Both the position numbers and the translations under genes were made by a program. A stretch of 8,075 nucleotides of DNA. Source: an uncultured Polyangiaceae bacterium. GTDB lineage: Bacteria; Myxococcota_A; Polyangia; Polyangiales; Houyiibacteriaceae. Where the stretch lies: contig CAMYMX010000129.1 of the NCBI GenBank assembly GCA_947259605.1, positions 1 to 8,075 on the forward strand. The letters are read 5' to 3'. Under the pieces are notes generated by a model. It did no database searches and had not been told where the DNA came from. It was given only the letters and a program-made list of their open reading frames with translations. Shown here piece after piece: positions 4,860 through 8,075 of the stretch. The first letter of the stretch is position 1; every line of letters starts with the position of its first letter.

Positions 4860-5624
4860 ATGGCCAACTTCGAAATGCCCGTGACCGAATACATGACTAG
4901 CCCCGTCGAGACGATTCGAATCGGCGAAAGCCTCGTCGCCGCCGACGCGATGTTCACGGAGCAAGGCGTCTCCGCTCTGGGTGTCGTCAACGACGCCGGT
5001 GAGCTCAAGGGTGTCGTCTCGCGGACCGACGTCCTGCACGCGGCGGTGTTCAGCCATGGCGTGACCTTTCGCATCCCCGATCGTCCGGTCGAGGAGATCA
5101 TGCAGTCCCCCGCGCTTCACGTTCAAAACGATGCGGCCCTGGCGGATGTCGCCAAGATGATGCTGAAGAAGCACGTTCACCGGATCTTCGTGACCAACGC
5201 CGGTAAGCCCGAGGGCGTCATCTCTACACGCGACCTGATGCGAGCGGTTGGCGACAAGCGTATCAAGACGCCGATTTCCAAGATTGCCTCGGGCTCCGTG
5301 GTCAAGATCAAAGCAGACGATCCGATCGCCATGGCCGTCGATCGCCTGGATCTATCCAACAAGCATGGTCTGGTCGTGGTCGAAGGGGACTTCCCGGTCG
5401 GCATCTTCGACCAGGCTTGCGCGCTGCAAGCGCGCCGACTGACTCCGATCACCGCGGTCGAGAACGTGATGAACGTCTGCATCTTGATCCTCCCCGACGC
5501 GATGGGCCTCGGACGAGCTGCGGCGCAAGCCTTGGCGATGAACGTTCGCCGCATCTTGATCGAGAACGATCGAGGGGTGACCGGGATTGTTGGCGGACTG
5601 GATTTTGCGCGGGTGATGAAATGA
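4860..5624 (+). CDS. Four-CBS-domain (double Bateman module) protein
   Basis: This 254-residue protein is built of four CBS motifs and no other domain: about 7-62 (VTEYMTSPVETI ... LKGVVSRTDVLH), 77-131 (VEEIMQSPALHV ... PEGVISTRDLMR), 137-190 (ISKIASGSVVKI ... PVGIFDQACAL) and 196-254 (VENVMNVCILIL ... VTGIVGGLDFARVM). The first two are typical; the last two are more diverged. Two Bateman modules in one chain can form a disk that binds adenosine nucleotides, so a cytosolic energy-sensing role is likely, but ligand and partner are unknown. AAGG at 4848-4851 is a modest ribosome binding site 8 nt before the ATG. It is the last gene of the plus-strand trio and ends 33 bp from the convergent phosphorylase gene. 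No enzyme domain is attached, so it is not IMP dehydrogenase or a transporter subunit. Confidence 0.9.
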   Translation: MANFEMPVTEYMTSPVETIRIGESLVAADAMFTEQGVSALGVVNDAGELKGVVSRTDVLHAAVFSHGVTFRIPDRPVEEIMQSPALHVQNDAALADVAKMMLKKHVHRIFVTNAGKPEGVISTRDLMRAVGDKRIKTPISKIASGSVVKIKADDPIAMAVDRLDLSNKHGLVVVEGDFPVGIFDQACALQARRLTPITAVENVMNVCILILPDAMGLGRAAAQALAMNVRRILIENDRGVTGIVGGLDFARVMK

Positions 5625-5657
5625 CCGCCCCAAGCGCGGATCACTGACCTCGGGTCG

Positions 5658-8075
5658 TCACAGCCATTTTTGGATGTGCATGCCGAGGGCCGCTGGCCTG
5701 AATGGGCTCCGATCCATTGGCCTGACTCGAAATCGCAACTCGTGACCGCCGCTGGACCTCACCGTGAAGGCGCCCCGCCAAGTGCTCCGTTCTTCGCCGT
5801 CGACCGTTTCGAATGGGACGACGATTCTCGAAGAGAGGTCGTGTAAGCGGCTGCCGTAGGTGACCACCACTTCGACCACCAACTCTCTGGCGTCGAGCCC
5901 CGGGTGATGCAGCGTGAGCTCGGCCGATACCGACGTGCCGACGATCAGCTCGTCACCGCTCAAACCGCCGAACCGGACGCGCTCCATCGAGATCTCGCTC
6001 CAGTGGCTTCGAATGGCTTCCGCCAGATCTGCCAAAGCGAACAGTGGTCGGTAGTTCGAGTCGCGCAGGGCGACCGCATCTTGCATCGCGGGCTCGTAGA
6101 AGTTGTCGGCATAGTCGGTGACCATCCGACGAGCGGAGAACCGCGGAATGATGCTCGCCATACTGGCCTTCATCCGGTCGACCCAGGCCACCGGGACCCC
6201 ATCGGCGTTTCGATCGTGGTAGGTCGGTATGATCTCGCCCCCGAGGAGCGCCATCGTCACGGCGCGGTCGTAGGCGCTCGGGTCCTGAATCGAGGTCGCC
6301 GGCAGGTCGATCACCCAGCCGTTGTTCTCCTCGTAGCCCTCGATCCACCAGCCGTCGTCGACGCTCAAGTTGAGGCAGCCGTTGATGGCGGCTTTCATGC
6401 CGGAGGTTCCGCTAGCCTCGAGCGGCCGGGTCGGCGTATTCAACCAGACATCGCAGCCGGCAACCATTCGGCGCGCCGAATCGATCGAGTAGCCCTCCAT
6501 GAAGATGACCCGGCCCGCCAAATCGGGGTGCTTCGTAGCCTGGTAGACCCTTTGCAATAGCGCCTGCCCGTGACCGTCGGCCGGATGGGCCTTGCCGGCA
6601 TAGATGATGGTGGCGCCGGGATTGCCATTGAGTAGCTTCGACAGCCGCTCCGGTTCACTCAGGAGCAAGTCTGCGCGTTTGTAGGGCGCGAACCGTCGGG
6701 CGAAACCGATGAACATGCGACCTTCGTCGAGCCTTCCGAGGATGTCGCGGAGCAACGAGAGGTCTTCGCGCCGCCGGGTCCAAGTCTCGGTCAGGTGCTC
6801 TTTGAGCCAATCGACGTAATCCGCGCGGAGCTCGCGGTGTGTCGCCCAGATCTCGGCTGGGTCGTGGTCGTGCAACCATTTCCAGCTCTCAGGGTCGTCG
6901 ATTTGGTTTCTCCAGTCGTGCCCCATTTCTCGTTCGATCAGACGTTGCCACCGAGGTGCGAGCCAAGTCGAAACGTGCACGCCGTTGGTAATGCTGGTGG
7001 ACGGCACGTCGTCGGGGTCGCCGAACTCCGGGAAGAATTGGAGGAACATTTCGCGCGCAACTTCGCCGTGCTTGGCGCTGACCCCGTTGATTCGCCCTGC
7101 GTTTCGTACGGCGAGCGCGGTCGTGCCGAACTCGTTCGCCCCGCTCTTTGGCGTATTTCCCATCGCCATCAGGCGCGGCCAATCCATGCGAAGCACGTGC
7201 TCGAAGCGCGTCAAGTACGGGCGTATCATCTCCTCGGGAAAATGGTCATGTCCGGCCGGCACGGGCGTGTGTGTGGTGAAGACGGTCGTATTGCGGATGT
7301 ACTCGAACGCCTCTTGAGACCGCAGGCCGCGCCTCTTGATGAGGTGGGCTGCACGCGCGAGGATCAGGAAGGCGCTGTGGCCTTCGTTCATGTGAAAGAC
7401 GTCGGGGTCGATGTCGAGCTCGGTGAGCAGTTGGTAGCCTCCGAGGCCGAGGATCATCTCCTGTCGCAGACGGTGGCTGGTGTCCCCTCCATACAAGCGA
7501 TTGGTGATCGCGCGGTCTTCGGGCTTGTTTTCCGGTAGGTTGGTGTCGAGCAGGAAGAGCGGCACCCTGCCGACCTTCAATTGCCAGGCCTGTACTTGTA
7601 CCGGGCCGGTGGGCAGCGGCACCGTCACTCGGAGCGGGGAGTACCGCCCGACCATGACGGGCTCGAACGGAGGGCTCTCGAAATCGTTGGTGTCCCCGAG
7701 GTCCTCCTGTCGACCGTCCCGATCGATGCTCTGGTGGAAGTATCCGTCGTGGTAGGCAAGGCCGACTGCGCAGAGGGGCAGGTTCAAATCGCTTGCCGCC
7801 TTGAGGTGGTCGCCGGCGAGAATTCCGAGACCCCCCGAGTAGAGCTTCAAGAAGCCGGCGAGGCCAAACTCCATGCAAAAATATGCGATTCGTGGGTCCT
7901 GCGTTTCGGTGGACCCGATCATCTCTCGGTGGAGCCGCCCAACCTCTGCGATGTACTCCGCGTCGTCCGCCGCAGCCATGAGCCGACCGGGCTTCGCCTG
8001 GTCGAGGAGCGCATGCGGATTCTCCTCGACCTTGAACCAGAGGTCTGGATCGATTCGTTTGAAGAGCGCGGCGAC
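5658..8075 (-). CDS. glgP: Alpha-glucan (glycogen) phosphorylase, GT35, 5' end beyond right edge
   Basis: The enzyme releases glucose-1-phosphate from glycogen or maltodextrin using pyridoxal phosphate. The frame stays open to the right edge, giving 805 visible residues. An ATG at 7979 is internal: the 32 residues before it (VAALFKRIDPDLWFKVEENP ...) match the family N-terminus, so probably only about 30-50 residues are missing. Motifs, numbered from the right edge: FCMEFGL (66-72), FHMNEGHSAF (227-236), THTPVPAGHDHF (268-279), GFARRFAPYKRADLLL (457-472) and IIYAGKAHPAD (490-500). The PLP-binding Lys (residue 561, codon 6393-6395) lies in EASGTSGMKAA, followed by LNLSVDDGWWIEGY. This is the bacterial/archaeal alpha-glucan phosphorylase subtype rather than the animal/E. 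coli form. About 140 C-terminal residues form the subtype's extra beta-rich region. Its promoter is not visible. Confidence 0.95.
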   Translation of the reverse strand, partial: VAALFKRIDPDLWFKVEENPHALLDQAKPGRLMAAADDAEYIAEVGRLHREMIGSTETQDPRIAYFCMEFGLAGFLKLYSGGLGILAGDHLKAASDLNLPLCAVGLAYHDGYFHQSIDRDGRQEDLGDTNDFESPPFEPVMVGRYSPLRVTVPLPTGPVQVQAWQLKVGRVPLFLLDTNLPENKPEDRAITNRLYGGDTSHRLRQEMILGLGGYQLLTELDIDPDVFHMNEGHSAFLILARAAHLIKRRGLRSQEAFEYIRNTTVFTTHTPVPAGHDHFPEEMIRPYLTRFEHVLRMDWPRLMAMGNTPKSGANEFGTTALAVRNAGRINGVSAKHGEVAREMFLQFFPEFGDPDDVPSTSITNGVHVSTWLAPRWQRLIEREMGHDWRNQIDDPESWKWLHDHDPAEIWATHRELRADYVDWLKEHLTETWTRRREDLSLLRDILGRLDEGRMFIGFARRFAPYKRADLLLSEPERLSKLLNGNPGATIIYAGKAHPADGHGQALLQRVYQATKHPDLAGRVIFMEGYSIDSARRMVAGCDVWLNTPTRPLEASGTSGMKAAINGCLNLSVDDGWWIEGYEENNGWVIDLPATSIQDPSAYDRAVTMALLGGEIIPTYHDRNADGVPVAWVDRMKASMASIIPRFSARRMVTDYADNFYEPAMQDAVALRDSNYRPLFALADLAEAIRSHWSEISMERVRFGGLSGDELIVGTSVSAELTLHHPGLDARELVVEVVVTYGSRLHDLSSRIVVPFETVDGEERSTWRGAFTVRSSGGHELRFRVRPMDRSPFRPAALGMHIQKWL

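Noticed and set aside
5646..5656. GACC-TCG-GGTC between the four-CBS and phosphorylase genes
   Set aside because: A 4-bp stem with no T-run; too weak for a terminator.
6795..7538. A 247-residue open frame on the plus strand
   Set aside because: Antisense to well-conserved glycogen phosphorylase sequence; no domain recognised in its translation.

Overview
The window is GC-rich bacterial DNA. It carries eight protein genes with little spare sequence, most with recognisable roles in dormancy, stress or storage-carbon metabolism. No RNA gene, insertion sequence, phage gene or CRISPR array was seen. Gene families, strong -24/-12 promoter matches and base composition suggest a high-GC proteobacterium in the broad sense, perhaps Myxococcota or another former deltaproteobacterial lineage. 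The lineage is inference; no phylogenetic marker is present.

Layout, left to right: (1) the N-terminal part of a WS/DGAT-type acyltransferase on the minus strand, running off the left edge; (2) a divergent regulatory gap (675-853) with one sigma-54-like promoter facing each way and a 17-bp palindrome; (3) a two-CBS-domain protein and then a tandem universal stress protein, each with its own sigma-54-like promoter; (4) convergent to these, a kinase-like protein combining an APH-like domain and a P-loop domain on the minus strand; (5) a second divergent regulatory gap (about 3805-4005) with up to three sigma-54-like promoters, two of them back to back as a large dyad; (6) a plus-strand operon of a DUF5335 protein, a Host_attach/eRF1-like protein and a four-CBS protein; (7) convergent to that operon, an alpha-glucan (glycogen) phosphorylase on the minus strand whose first residues lie beyond the right edge.

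The genes read as an energy-limitation module. They cover storage lipid synthesis (WS/DGAT), glycogen mobilisation (phosphorylase), adenylate sensing (six CBS motifs in two proteins), nucleotide-binding stress proteins (tandem Usp), a kinase-like protein, and a possible ribosome-associated eRF1-fold protein. Four of the families (WS/DGAT, small CBS pair, tandem Usp, APH/P-loop fusion) also occur in the mycobacterial DosR dormancy regulon. Here the promoters look like sigma-54 sites, so the likely controller is an enhancer-binding protein not encoded in the window. The main observation is this repeated -24/-12 signature in front of nearly every transcription unit. At three genes the predicted transcription start falls only 3-5 nt before the ATG and no Shine-Dalgarno is visible. 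All promoter calls were made by eye and are untested.
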